64,000 bases of DNA from Fratercula arctica (taxonomy: Eukaryota > Chordata > Aves > Charadriiformes > Alcidae): the NCBI GenBank assembly GCA_947846985.1, contig CANTUZ010000002.1:155491889-155555888 (forward strand), in the 5' to 3' direction. The translations under genes were made by a program, and so were the position numbers. The number at the start of each line of letters is the position of its first letter. Positions within the stretch are counted from its first letter, which is position 1. This document shows positions 37,497-50,500 of this stretch, one piece after another. The notes beneath the pieces are model-generated. The model was not told the origin of the DNA and did not search any database. It saw only the letters and a program-made list of their open reading frames with translations.

Positions 37497-38186
37497 GGCA
37501 GGTCCCCGGGTCCGGCGGTTTGGCTGGCGGCGGGGCTGGTTTGCCGCCGGGGTCGGCGGGGCGGCTGCGCCGGCTCAGCGCAGGCGGCCCTCGCCCCGCG
37601 CCCGCGCCCGCTCCCGCGGAGCCCCGCGGAGCCGCATCCCGCGGAGCCCGGCTGCGGCGCAGCCCCGGCGCCCTGGCGGGCTGCGTGCGCGCCCTCCTCG
37701 GGGCGGTGAGCAGGGAGGGAAGCGAGCCGCGGATCCGGAGAGGAGGAAGAGGGAGGAGCGGAGCATCTACGGGCGCAGCCCCGCTGCCCGGCGGGCGATC
37801 CTTGGCCCCATCCGGAGGCTGGAGGCGCGGAGGGGTTGGGGGGAGCCGCCTTGCAGAGAGCCGTTCACAGCGGGCAGCTCCTCTCTCCGGGGCTCCCGGG
37901 GCTCCGCTCCGAGCTCTGGTCCCCGGGAGCTGCTGTAATCCCCGCGGCTGCGGTCAGCGGGAGCCCTGCGAGCTGGGGCGGGAGGGGAGAGGCGGTTGGG
38001 TCGCGGGCATCCTCGGTCACGGCGCCGGAGCCGCCGGCCGGGGGCTGCCCGCCCGCATCCCCCCGGCGGCGGGGCATGCCCCGCCGGGCGCGCCGCCCTG
38101 GCTCACGGGGCGCCTCTGCCCGGGGAGGGCTCGGGGCTGCCATCCATCGCAGACGCTTGGCTTGCTTGGTAACGAGAACAAAAAAG

Positions 38187-38265
38187 GAGGGAAAGAAAGA
38201 AAGAAAGGAAAGGAAAAAAAATCCCACCAAAAAAAAAAAAAAAGCCTAAAAAAAAAACCGAAAGA
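38187..38265 (+). repeat. Purine-rich GAAA/poly-A tract inside the promoter CpG island
   Basis: GAAAGAAAGAAAGAAAGG is followed by two A runs. It stands out within otherwise GC-rich DNA, about 0.9 kb upstream of the ADCY8 start codon. Confidence 0.9.
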
Positions 38266-38899
38266 GCGAGGAAGAAAGATCCCGCCCTAAACTCAGAGCT
38301 CTGGGAAGACCGCTGGGAGCATCCCAACTTCTCCGCGGGCCAGGGCAGGGAGGGCTTCGGCTCTGGGGCTTCCCCCGGCGGCAGGGAGGAGGAGAAGGAG
38401 GAAGGGGCGAGGGACAGGCGCGCAGGGAGCTGCGGGGAGCCGGCGGCGGGCGCTGCCCCGGGAGCGGCGGGGACCGTCCCGGCGGAGCCGCCAGCCGCCG
38501 CCGCCGGAGTGGTGCTGCGGGAGGGCGGCCCGGGAGGAGGCAGAGCCCGGCGCGGTCAGCTGATGCCCACGACGTCGGCGGGGCTGCCCGCACCCCCCCC
38601 TGCCCCGTTAAAGCAGCCGCAGCCGCGGCGACGGGAGGGGGGCGGCGGCGGAAGCTGGGGTGGGGGGCGCGGAGCAGGTTCCCTGGTCCCAGGAGGCTCC
38701 TCCCGTGTCTCACTTGGGTTTCTCCAGGCTGCACTTCTGTAGGTGCCCCAGCCTGCCCCGCGGTGCCCAGCAGAGCTGATGCTGAAGTCGGGCATCCCTC
38801 CACCTAGAACCGCCTCGGGCCTTGCTCGGGAGCCAGCGCTCTTGCCCGGGGTGGGGGGACCGTGGGAACCACTCCACCTCCACTTGGGCCACCTCAGAC

Positions 38900-40150
38900 C
38901 CTCTGAGAAAGCTGCCAGGGCTGTGGCTCTAACCACCCTGTGTTAAGCGAGTGTGTTGTTTGATGTCTCCTATCCTGTCAGCATTTACATTAAAGCCACT
39001 GGATTAAGACCAGAAACTGTCCCGTGCAGAGACTGGAGTTAGAGATACTTCTCACTCCTCCATATTGGCAGATGAAATTGTTCCTGCTCCTCTGGTTGTG
39101 GGCTCTGTCTGTGCCAGCACACCTGGATGCTTTGTGCATGGTGGCACAGCCTGGAGAAGAGGGTAGGAGGCATCCGTCTTTACCTCTCCTGTCCCTCCTC
39201 TGCCCAGAATAAACCTTATTAATGTGTCAGAGCCTTGTCCTGGGGAAAGGCAGTTTTGGAACTGAAACCCCATCACTAGAAGCAGCTGAAAGAGAAACAG
39301 TTTACACGCTGGACTCTTGCAAACTAAGGGAGAGGTGTTTCCTTTGTGTTCCAAAAGACAAGCGTGATGCCCAGTGAATTCTTTGAGACAAATGCACAGC
39401 TGCCTTCTGTCAGCAGTGAGGATGTGTGGCAGCACCTGGAAGGGAGCTGTATTCTCTCACTCGGACCTCTGGCTTCTGTTGGGAGTCCAGGTGCTTGAAC
39501 ATGGTGTGTATTGCTCGATTTTCCATGGGCCTGAGCCTCCACAACCACCCTTCCAACTGTCATTATTTAATTCACCTTTTATTATTATTATTGTAAGGAA
39601 GGCACGGAGATTTAGGAAGGATTTCACTGATTGTTTCTGTATTTGCACTACAATGGATTTGGGGATTCCAGCCAAGTCTATGTCCCATGTGTGAGGCAGG
39701 TTTTGTACGGATATAAGCAGAGGAAATTCTTGTCCTCAAGAGCCCAGATAAGGAATGAGTGGTGCTTTTGTGAACAGGGATGGGTCTTTCCTGTGGTTCA
39801 GCATGACCCTGCTATCCTGGAAAGGGTTAATACTAGTTTCACAATAATAATAGAGACAAACGTCCTTACTCCTAGAGAAATCCCATAGAAATAGCAGCAA
39901 TAATTGAAGATAAAAATGTTACTGTAAGTGGGGAAGTCTTATATAAAGATTTATATATTTCTTTTGTAAAATAAATTATAATTATTAGTGGTATTACCTC
40001 AGAGCACAGAAAGAAGGCATCTTGCTCATTCAGATTGCTCGACACAAATCATGCTAAATCAAAGGAAAAAGAGACAGATATACAATGCAGCTTAAGGAGA
40101 CATGCATTCAAAAGAGATAAGATGAAGCCAAGATAGGGAGCTCCTAGTTC
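38900..40150. other. Upstream intergenic DNA, no gene seen
   Basis: Between the ADCY8 promoter island and the first upstream CR1. Only short unrelated frames; includes an ATT-rich stretch near 39580. Nothing could be assigned. Confidence 0.7.
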
Positions 40151-40154
40151 TCTA

Positions 40155-40965
40155 ATGCTGCTGTAATTGCTGAATCACAGTGCTGGAAAGGTCCTTGAGC
40201 CCCATGGCAGAGTGAGCTCTACCCTTACCATCGCTCCTGCGATGGAGGCTCTGTACCTCCCCAGGCAGTCTATTTCTGTGCCTCTCCATCCGTATAATTT
40301 TCATATCTAACTTGAATTTCCTTGCAGTATTCACTAAGCACCTCACTTCTCGTCTCGTCCACCATGGACAGGGAGAACAGATTATCCTGGCAGTAGTCTA
40401 TACATATTTAAAGAATGTCTCTTCTATCCATTCCCTCCTCCCCTTCTCATTTCTTAGGCTAAACAACCTAATTTCTGTATTTTTTTTTCTGCACAGGTCA
40501 CTTTTTCTAGGTCCCTGATTGTTCTTTTTGGTTTGTTCTGGATTCTGTACACTTGTTTCATGATTGTATTTTCTTTTTTCCCCTCTGTGAGATGCCGACA
40601 ACTCAACTCAATTCTACAGTGTAAAGATTACTAACTATGTCTTATGATCTTCCCTCCTATTTATACATCCTGGGAGATGTCTGCCTTCCTCCCATCACAG
40701 GCTTATCCACAACTGATGACCTACTGAAACTTCTTTGCTGTCCCTCACGGCCTGGGCAGGTGTTACTTGCTCCATATGTGCATAACAGCCTACATGAAGT
40801 ATCTCGCATTTGCTCTCGCCAAAATGCATTGTAGTTTTTCCATCCTGTGTGCCCAGTTTGCTTAGAACACTTTGAACACTAAACCTGCCCTCCCCCATGC
40901 CAGCAGCCCTCCCCAGCTCTGTGCCATCTGTGTGCTTGGTGAGCCTACTCTCTCCCCAGTGGTGA
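40155..40965 (-). mobile_element. Old CR1 copy, antisense
   Basis: Begins with GAATCACAGTGCTGGAAAGG and contains recognisable diverged antisense CR1 pieces ('ggagaacagattatcctggc', 'ctaaacaacctaatttctg') and, near the right end, 'ccagctctgtgccatctgtgtgcttggtgagcctactctc', which corresponds to the reverse-transcriptase region read backwards. Boundaries are approximate. Confidence 0.65.
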
Positions 40966-40977
40966 TGGCAAAGTAGT

Positions 40978-41263
40978 GCAGTGCATTGGTGCCTGGTGAC
41001 AGGACAAGGGGCAATGGTCACAAGCTGAAACACACGAAGTTCCATCCCAACATGAGGAAAAACTTCTTTACTTTGAGGGTGGCAGAGCACTGGAACAGGC
41101 TGTCCAGAGAGGCTGTGGAGTCTCCGTCTCTGGAGATATTCAAAACCCGCCTGGATGTGTTCCTGCCCAGCTTGCTCTGGGTGACCCTGCTCTGGCAGGG
41201 AAGTTGGACTAGATGATCTCTGAAGATCCCTTCCAACCCCTGCAATTCTATGATTCTGTGATT
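40978..41263 (+). mobile_element. CR1 3' end, sense, 5'-truncated
   Basis: Classic CR1 3' region: GACAGGACAAGGGGCAATGG, CAGAGCACTGGAACAGGCTG, GAAGTTGGACTAGATGATCT, CCCTTCCAACCC and the tail ATTCTATGATTCTGTGA. It lies immediately after the 5' end of an antisense CR1. Confidence 0.95.
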
Positions 41264-41269
41264 TAGGTA

Positions 41270-44200
41270 ACAGTTGGTGTACACATTTCTTGCATGTATT
41301 TCTGAATCTCAGCCCCAGAAGTACTGGACACCTTCGTGCAGGGCTACCGAGAGGGGACAAGATCTTTCTGAGCATAGGGACCCCCTGCGGGAATGCTCTG
41401 GGCTCTGCAGAGTAAGGAGGACCAGCGGACCATCCTGGGGAGCCGGAGAGGGATAAGACTGATGAAGCCCTGGTTGCTACTGAAGGGTAGATGAGGTGGG
41501 GGTCCAACAAGGTAATTTCACTCATAGGTCCTGAGTCCTGTTAAGTCTTGATAGGCCTCAGTGGGCCCTAGATTAGTACCATGCATTATTCAATCTTTGT
41601 TGCTATTGGATTTTTTTTTAAATAGAGCTAAATGACTTGGCAGTGTCACAAAATCACTAAAAGCCATTTAAAAATAATACTGTCACTAGAAGGCTTTTGA
41701 AGGATGAAATCAGGCAGAATTCATTCCTCTTCTGTCACCTGAAAGTTTATGTCACACTCCTCTCCTCCTTCCCCCTCTCTACCCACAGCAGTAACATTTA
41801 TATACAGTTTAATGTTACGATATTTAATCATGCAAATAATGATCTCATTCACTTTGGTGGGACTATTTATGTCCTCAGGATTGCAAGCCTGGCACTGTGC
41901 TCTGCAAAGCACTCCAGGGTTCTCCAATGAAGGCAGCTTCAATATCTAAGACATTATGAAGGAACACTAGTGTTGCTGCACATCTTTATTTAAATACAGA
42001 TTTCACAGAATAATTTAAAAAAGGAAAAGTGAACAATAGACATATAGTCTATCTATCTCTTCATGCACACATGAAATGTGAAACTTCAGTAGTGATGGAA
42101 ATGACAGAATATGAGCAAATTAGCTTTAATTTCCTCCTTACCTGTTTGGTTAGTGGTTTTTTTTCTATAACTTTTTTTTTTCTTTTCTCCTTGGCAACAA
42201 TTTAGACATTCTAATAATAAGGAAAAAAAAATGAAAAAGAACTTCTGGTATTGATTGAGTCTCCTTTTTAAAACCTGTCTATCACTTTTCTCAAATGAAT
42301 GCATATCTCAATATGATGTCTGTATGAAAGCAAGTAAAGGGCATAAGGGAATGGATTAAAAATTGTAACACTAGCTAGTAAAAGCACTCAAACTGATTAA
42401 TGAAAGCCCTGGTAAAAGAAAAGCAAGGCTTCATGGACTGAAAGATCAGAGAGAAAGAGGACAAGGACACATAGTTTAACAGATGATGGAAACAATCAAC
42501 ATTTGCTGGGGTTTGCAGATGATTTTTCTCAGTTACAGGGAAAATATCAATGAAATATTATAAAGTTTGCAGGGAATGAAGTTAAATTATTGCATACCTC
42601 AATGATACCATATGGCAGGAAAAAAAAAATAAAAAGAAAAGAAAAAAGAAAGAAAAAAAAAAATTGGTCAGTTCTAGAACGAAGAGGTGGCAAGAAATGT
42701 CAATTTTAATGCCTATATTTTAAAATAAGATTTTTACTTTTTTCTTTTTTTAATTTTAGTTTTTCTTTCTTCTGTGCATGTTAGAGCTTCTCCATGTTGT
42801 GAAGCAACAGCTCTCTCATATGCAAATGAATTTCTTCTCTCTCTCTGTCCCTTCACAGATACACATACCCATGTAGAAGGGTCAGCAGACAGTGTAAGCA
42901 TGTGGATTTTATGGAGGGAGATAAGGGGTTGGAGATGAATAATCCACCTTTTAATCAATGGATGGAGCTGTGTTTTCCCCCTGTCTCTTCCTGGTCTACT
43001 TCTTCCTCATCCACTCAGATATTACTCCAGTTTTTAAAATGGTTTAGCAGCTGTGACCATTGCAACTCTTTTACTTAGGACTTTGTCGTCACTGGTGCTG
43101 ACCAGGAATAAATTATCCAGGCTGTTTTGTACTGAAAAATATTGGCCTGACTATTCATGCAGTTGTTGCAGTTTCCCTGGAAATTAGCCTTCAGAAAGGT
43201 ATTAACATGACAGAAATTTTCAAGTCTTAGAAAAAAAACCCCATTTTTAAAGCAGAGAACTTAAGTTTTTAATTTCCAAATGAGTCTTTCAATTTTTCAT
43301 TGTGGATGATAGGGTTTTTTTCAGAATCAGAGATGAAACATGATGGAATCCTTAAAGCAAAGAAGACTGATCAGAAAAGAAGACCATTACTCTTCGTTGG
43401 GAAAGGAGATCCTTTATCCTAATTCAAAATCAAGTGCAGATTAAATAATTTGAAAAAACTTCCCAAAACAGAACTCCTGTCCTTTGCATTGCTCTCTGGG
43501 CCACCCAGAAGTTTCCCTACACCCTTTCACCCTCTTCCAACTGTGTTTCAGAGAGTAGCTGTTTCTTCCCTTGTCTCTCCCCCCTAGGCACACCATCACT
43601 CTCCTGTAAAGCTGTTAAGACCAGTGAATCCCTGGGGCACCTTCATTGCTGAATGAATAATACTTTTTACAAAGCAGTAGACAGTTCTTGATGCTTTATG
43701 GGATTCCTTTGAAGAAGAGATTATATTTTTTTTTTTGTTTTAATACAAAAGACCTTTGACTTGCATGTTAATTGCAGCAGAAGTTAAAAGGAAATGAACT
43801 ATTAAATACACCTCTCAATGCACTACAAGTGAAATCTTTATAATCTACAGCAGACAGACCATTCATAAGAATTTTAGTCTTGATTTGCTATCTGAAGCAG
43901 CAAGTGGTAGGAGTGATAGCCTGATGGGTGAAGCTACAATTGAAATTAATGCTAGAAAGGAGACTTGAATTTGAGATATTCAAAAGAAATTAAAAATCTA
44001 AAAAAACCCACACTTAAGTCTATTCTGTATAACTTTTGCACTTGGAATAATAATTCTTAGCTCTATGTAGAGGTTTTCACAAGCTCATCTCAAAATGTTT
44101 TTCTTGTTACAGGATGGAGATGTTTCCTGTGGATGTATACGATAAATCTAATTACGCTGCAAATAGGGAGCTGTTATATTGTATGAGATTTTAAATCTAT

Positions 44201-46865
44201 CCAGATCAGTATCTTGCAGTTACTGCAGTATAAGACATATCCTAAGAGGAAATCCCCCTGTCAGCCAGATCAAAGAGGGGAAAGTCTGGTAGGGCTGTGT
44301 ATGCATGCGCTTATGTGCGTGTATTAAACCTTGGAACAGGAACAAAACCTAGAAACGTTCATGTTTCCAAGGGAAAGGAAATTCCTTTTTGTTTCTTCTC
44401 CTTCTGTCTGGGGGAAAATAATTCTGTTCAATTTTTAAATAAAATATGAAGCCAACTTTTCAGCTCCTGGGAACTCTTTTCTTTGCATCTCTGTTTTTTT
44501 CATGAACCAGGGAACCTGGAACCTTCCAGGGATGTTGGTGTTGCAAGTAAAAGCTACAGAAATGCTCTGTCTCTGGGCCAAAAAAGACTTGCACTATGTC
44601 GTCTTAGACACAAAGCCCCTGAGTTGAGTTCTCAAGCAGCTCTTTACAGAGCTCAAAGGATGCCAGGCAGGTTTTTGAAAGAATCTGGCTTATATTTCTG
44701 AAACATTGCTTCATCAGATACTTTGCATATGCAAATGTGTAGGACTTGTGTTTTGCTGGCCTGCAGATAGGCACAAGGTTTAATTCAGCTGGGTTCCTAG
44801 GTAGTACTGTTCCCCAGCAACAAAACTCTTATCCCTCACTCCCTTATCATCTATATGAAGGTTTCTTGTATTAGAAAATGGACAGTATGTAATATAATGC
44901 TTTAAGTAACTTGCTGTATCACAAAGACAGCACTGATGCCTGTTGTGCTGATATTAACAGTGATTTATTTCAAACTGAGCTCCCATCATAACCGAAGCAT
45001 GTTAATCTGCTCATTGCCAGTCAAGCTGGGAATGGTAGGTGTTCTTAGACAAAATGTTTAGGAGGAATCGTTGACTCATGGCAATCTTTAGTCATTCTCT
45101 GAAATGATACTATTAACGTGTACAGGCTCAGCAGAGTACTTGTTTCTCCTTTCTATTACCTTGTTTTTACATTCAATAACATCTTCCTTGGCATAGGGGG
45201 AGGATAACATATTCATGTTTGAGCAATCTATTTGATATTGCATTTCTCTAAATCACCAAAACCTGTCATTTTCTAGTGTTACAGGATTTGCTGTAGCAGA
45301 TTAAATCTGGTCTGCTTTTGATAGCAATGGCAGCTTGTTGGTCCTCCAGATGAAGATTTAAAACTGGCCTGTAGGTTGTCTACCCTACACATGAGATTAA
45401 TTTGATCTTCTCTTACATGACTAGAAAAGGTGATGTCAGCCTTAAAGGCTGCATGTACTCTGTTTACAACACTGTGAGGTTACTAAGAGCCAAGGAGAAT
45501 ATCACCTAATTGCCAGGTAACACAGGGATCTACAGAAAATCCAAAAGCCTTTTCCAGGAAACAGGCATGGAGAATGCCTATATGTTACACATATAGGGCT
45601 CTAAAGCCAGGTTAAATAGCTTCATATGAGAATCAAACCACAGGTACTGTTATTGTGATTAATATTATTTATCATGGCAACATGAATAATTTACACAGAG
45701 AGTGGTTGTGGCTGCTCTCAGTTGTACAGGGAAGCAAACAAAATAATTTGTTCTGGAATCATAATGGGAGACCAAATATCTTAAATTCCAGTGCTTTGTA
45801 AGGAGGAAGTTCCACATTACACTGCACTCTGCTGTATGTTTTTTGGCATCTCTCTAATCAAGGCAATTTCAGTGAATGCTTTCAGCATGCAGCAGCTCAG
45901 ACATTTGTTTTAGCAGTAAAAGAACACTATGGTACTACTGCCTGTTGATCCCAAGTGTTACTCCAATACGGTTCACATCATAATATATAAGAGGTGTCTC
46001 TGACAAGAAAGCCCAGTGTGGTTTTGATTGCTCTAAGGTTTTGCATATATATATTTTTTTTTTTTTTCCTTGAATTACAGTCTCAACTTGTGACTACAAC
46101 CCCATTGCATAACTCTCTTTATAAATGTATAACAACAAAAAATTTCTGGCTCCAATGGATTTGCAGCCCAGGATGGGGCACAGCACTTAGACATAGTGAA
46201 GAACCGTATGGAATAACAGATAAGAAGAGAAGTATGTGTGGGAGCAGTTGTGGCCATTGCAGTTAAGGAATGGCCTTTACATAGCAGTTGACCTCTTTTG
46301 AGATTTCTGCAGGAACCATGGCAGGGAAGTATTTAAATATTTAGTGGGCAAGACGATAGCTTTCCTCATTTTTACAGAAGCCGATAGAGCCTTAGCAAAA
46401 GGCTGGCAAAGTGGTGAAGCTTTAGTGACACAAATTCAGGATAGAAAATTGAAGTCTTTCTCCACATTTGAACTAAGAGTTGTCCGAAACCACTCCAGCA
46501 GTAAATGTACTCCTGATCATTCCGCTTGTATATTTTTTCCAGTTAAAATTGGGAACTCTTAACAAACATCCTGGTGGACCATTTTGTCTGTGTTCATAGA
46601 TCATTTACTTTTTTAAAATTAAGTAGCATTGCATTATTTACACTTTAAAATATCTACTGGAGTAAAAGCCTGGATGATGGAATAAATGCTGTTCTTACTA
46701 AGTACCAGGCCAAGCAGGAGCACCAGTAGTTGAAGGGCACAACCAGATTTAAAAATAATTTTGGCTAATTCAAGATATAGTCTAGAAAAACAAAGAGAAG
46801 AACAGAAGATGCAATTCACCAGGGGCAAGTGGAAGGCACTGTATATAAGCAGAAATAATCGGTTA
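41270..46865. other. Intergenic DNA, no gene seen
   Basis: AT-rich, unique-looking sequence with T/A homopolymers (42160-42240, 42615-42664, 43725-43740, 46050-46068). No frame resembles a known protein, and no CR1 is recognised. Confidence 0.7.
42615..42664 (+). repeat. A/G-rich low-complexity tract
   Basis: Almost entirely A with scattered G and a single T, in intergenic DNA. Confidence 0.9.
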
Positions 46866-46869
46866 CGCT

Positions 46870-47080
46870 AGCACATGATGGGGAACAGCTGCTTAAATAG
46901 CAGTTCTGCAAGAAATGATCTGGGGGTTATTGAAATTGAGCCAACAATGTCATGCTGTTGCAGGAAAAACAAACATTGTGGTGCATAAGCAGAAAGGTAG
47001 TCTTTTAAGGCTTGTGAAATAATCCTTGCACTCTGTTCAATACTGGTAAGGTCGTAGCTGGACCCTGTCCTGTTGTAAGG
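46870..47080 (+). mobile_element. CR1 internal fragment (reverse-transcriptase end), sense
   Basis: Contains 'aagaaatgatctgggggttattg', GAGCCAACAATGTCATGCTG and 'caatactggtaaggtcgtagctgga', matching the region of CR1 that encodes the end of the polymerase. It is diverged and broken, and is probably the upstream part of the copy at 47335-47535. Confidence 0.75.
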
Positions 47081-47334
47081 GCACAGCATGGATTGGAGAC
47101 TCTCTGGGGGATGGGTCCAAGGGACATTCCCCTGGTGGGGCTGTGCAGCCCCAGCCCAGGTCACCAGGCACCTCTGTGGGGACAAAGACAGGCTGAGGCT
47201 GAGATGTCAGCCTGCGAAGTTGGGGACTGGCATCTTATGGCATCTCTGGGGCAGGGACTGGTGGCCCTGACGTGGGCTGTGATGGGGTCCTCAGCCATGG
47301 GCAGGGGTGGGGCTGGCCCTGGGTGAGGTGGTGA

Positions 47335-47535
47335 GGGTGGTGAAACACTGGCACAGGTTGCCCAGAGAGGTGGTGGAGGCCCCATCCCTGGAGACATTCA
47401 AGGCCAGGCTTGATGAAGCTCTGAGCAACCTGATCTAGTTGAAGATGTCCCTGCTTACTGCAGGGGGGTTGGACTAGATGACCTTTAGAGGTCCCTTCCA
47501 ACCCAACACATTCTACGACTCTATGATTCTATGAT
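47335..47535 (+). mobile_element. CR1 3' end, sense
   Basis: GGTGGTGAAACACTGGCACA, 'ggttgcccagagaggtggtggaggccccatccctgg', GCAACCTGATCTAGTTGAAG, GGTTGGACTAGATGACCTTT and the tail 'ctctatgattctatgatga'. It is little diverged, so this is one of the younger copies in the window. Confidence 0.95.
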
Positions 47536-47539
47536 GAGG

Positions 47540-50500
47540 GCCAGTAAAGAGCTGTTGGTGCCCTCAGGGGCCAGACATCAGTTTTGGGAACTGCACATCA
47601 AGAAATATTGGACTTTCCAGAAACAGTTAAGAAAAGCATGATCTGAGATGTAGGAAACGTAACCCTGCAGAAAAGTTTGAAAGGATGACTTATTTGGTAG
47701 TGTTCAGGTGTTGCCTTCATATGTTGTCTCCTAATAAAATTAAAGAACAGTATTATAAGAATAGTAAAGAAGTAAAGGAATACAAAGCAATCATTAACGT
47801 TTTATAACTGTAGAGGATATTGCTGTTTAGGTATTTCTATCTGACTGATACATATTTCACTAAAGAAAGAAGGCATTCAAACTGCATTAGTAATTTTCTG
47901 AAGAGTGCGGTGGATGTTACTTAGATGTGATGACACTTGTTATCACCATATGTAAACTTTTTGCATAATGTATTCTTGACTTATATTCACGTTTGCATTT
48001 CAAAACTTCATTTACTCTCTGTTAATTTAAATAGTACAAAGAGCAGTATGGGAAGGGGACAAGTTAAGAATTTCCTTTTAAAGAAGTGTCAGCTTCTAGC
48101 AGCTCAGTTTTAACAATTTCTGCAACACAGGGAGGAATTCTTTTTTTATCCTTGATGGGCTATTAACTGTTGAAATGTAGCTATTCATCTTTCATTATTT
48201 CAATAGCTCAGAGTCATAGACACTTGTACATTTACTCTCATAATGCTTTGTATTTTTGCAGACCTCAGTATTTTGTATGAGCTGAACGTACAAGGCCACG
48301 TTCTCATTCCGTTGAGACTCTCTTGACTCAGCAAAGAGAGAGCCTGGCACAAGTCCAACTGCTTCTCTCCAGTCTGTGTTTGGCATAGGGCCAGACCCAA
48401 CATCGTTGCCCATCGCTGGAAGGAGACTAATCCCCAGAAGGCAGGATTCACCCTTTGGGGTGCAGCGTGTGTCGATATGTATTTTATTTCTTACTGTATC
48501 TTAGAATAGTGGTGTAGTAGAATGTTAGACCATTCAGCCAGACCTTCCTTTACTACCTCTCATTTGCTGTAAGGGTTCCTTGGGAATGTCAGAACAAAGG
48601 CTGCTGAATGGCAGTGCTGAATCTTTTAGCTCTTCTGAATTCATTTGTTCCTAAGACACTCCACTGACACCTGTTCTGGTCTTCTCAGTACAGAAATGCT
48701 TGCAAGCATCTTACTTTGCTGCACTCTCCTGGGATGCACTATTTTCACACAAAGAGTGAATCTATTCCACCTTGCCAGCTTGTCTCCCAATTTATTTTTA
48801 TATAGCCATGGGGTATCAGTGCAATGCTGAACTTCAGGTGCCTGAAGCTACAAAATTCTAACATTGATATCATTGAATGATTGGTGCCATTACTGACAAT
48901 CTATGTTCTGAAACTCATTTACTTGGACACTGTGGAATGGGACTTCTATGCAGGTAGTGCCTGTAACCAAACAAAAGGACACTTCAAAGATAGGTCATTG
49001 CAGAGCTCTTGCTGCTTCTTTGCAAAGTAGCAAGCAGAGTCATTTTTCTACATATTCTAAAGTGTGACATCAGGGAATGCCTATGACTTGTGCATCTGTG
49101 TTTCAGCCTGGTTCCTGGCTATAGACCAGCTGAGGACACTCAGGAAATGATCCACTGGGGTAAATCTTAATTTAGGATAGGACTTTCATTTTGCCTCCTC
49201 TTTTTTAATGTAGAATGATGTTTCCCCCAGAGGAGGTATATTGAAGAGCTGGATTCCCAATAAACTCTTAGCTCACCCCAGAATCATGTGGTGGATGTTG
49301 TTTCCTTTGTCCTGGCTTTCAGAAGTTGATGGTGTGGTGAGACCAAAGCACACAGGGAAATTCTCATTCCAACTGTCTCTTGAGTCATACAATGATTATG
49401 GCGCAAGTCCAGTAAAGGAAAAAGAATAGTGGTGATGGGATCTGGGAAGATGTAGGTGCTACCAGCTTGGGAAGATCTTTGTCCCTTGGGAGGTGCCAGT
49501 GTTACGAGATTCATGAGAGAAGATCAGCAGCATGCACTTGTGCCACGTTACACGAAGTGAAGAAAAGAGCCCAAATGAAAAACTCCAGACTCTACTGTCC
49601 TTTTTCTAGGAGAGGAATTTGAGGAAGGTTGGTTCAAACCACTGAAAGAAGAAGTAAATTGTAAATGAGGAAGTATCAGAGAAGTATATGACAACTATGG
49701 CCCAAGGTAGGAGCTTGAGACAACACCAAAGAACAGCGCTGGTGTTTTACTCAGTGCTCATCATAGCACAGTCAGGCATGTTTGACCAAAGATTTTTTTC
49801 CCACAAAACCCTACCAAGAAAAGGTTTGTTGTCATTTCTTGTCAAAATGAAAAAGGCTTCCAAAGGTATTTCTAGCAGAGATGTAGTGGTTTAGATAGTC
49901 ATCTGAAATAAGGGAAATCAATCTTCCCACTCATATTCTGTCTGATGCTGGGCAGGATTTGAAGATACATCTTTAGATGTCTTGTGGGCCCCTCGTCACA
50001 AAGGTACTGAGGGTCTTTGTCTGACCCACTGAGTGTGGAACCGTTTATACAAAGGAGAACTGCTTGAACATAAGCATGAAACAGACCCATACAGAGTGAC
50101 TCCATGCTTTCCCAACTACTTGTGACTTTGCCTCACGCTGAAGTAGTTCGTGTCAGGAGTTGTAGGGGGATACCACAATGTCATTCACCCTGCCCCTTGA
50201 CATGCGTCATTCACCTAAGCACTTGATTCACATCATACATTTGGTCAGGATTACCAACATGATTTTGATAATATCTTATTTGAAACCGCTTCACTCTCTG
50301 AGTCCTTTGGATGTAGGAAAACCTGCTGGGCACCCTCAAAAATTTTCCATTTGTATTAGAGTAGCTGCCTCAGAAAAACAGAATGACCTTTATGTTTTTT
50401 TCCCCCTAAAAGTACAGTGCAGCCAGAGGAATGCTGGATGGGCTGGAGACAGTACAATTTGTATGGTTCATGCCATTAAACTTGGTAAAAACAACAGGGA

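Larger units (their letters stand above)
36900..38700. promoter_or_regulatory. CpG island over ADCY8 exon 1 and promoter
   Basis: Dense CG dinucleotides and high GC across exon 1, the 5' UTR and about 1.3 kb upstream, unlike the AT-rich sequence on both sides. It contains GC boxes (for example GGGGCGGGA at 37975-37983), an A-rich purine interruption at 38187-38265, and two 8-bp palindromes, TCAGCTGA at 38556-38563 (an E-box) and CGACGTCG at 38570-38577 (a CRE-like core). Long frames here on both strands reflect the scarcity of stop codons in GC-rich DNA. Confidence 0.88.

Noticed and set aside
36748..37497. 249-codon plus-strand frame opposite ADCY8 exon 1
   Set aside because: It is a shadow of the conserved minus-strand ADCY8 exon, with low-complexity Val/Gly/Ala content where the His and Ser tracts lie.
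37322..38290. Long plus-strand frame (322 codons) and other long frames in the promoter island
   Set aside because: GC-rich DNA has few stop codons. The translations are Gly/Arg/Ala/Pro-rich without domains, and the region is explained by the ADCY8 promoter on the other strand.
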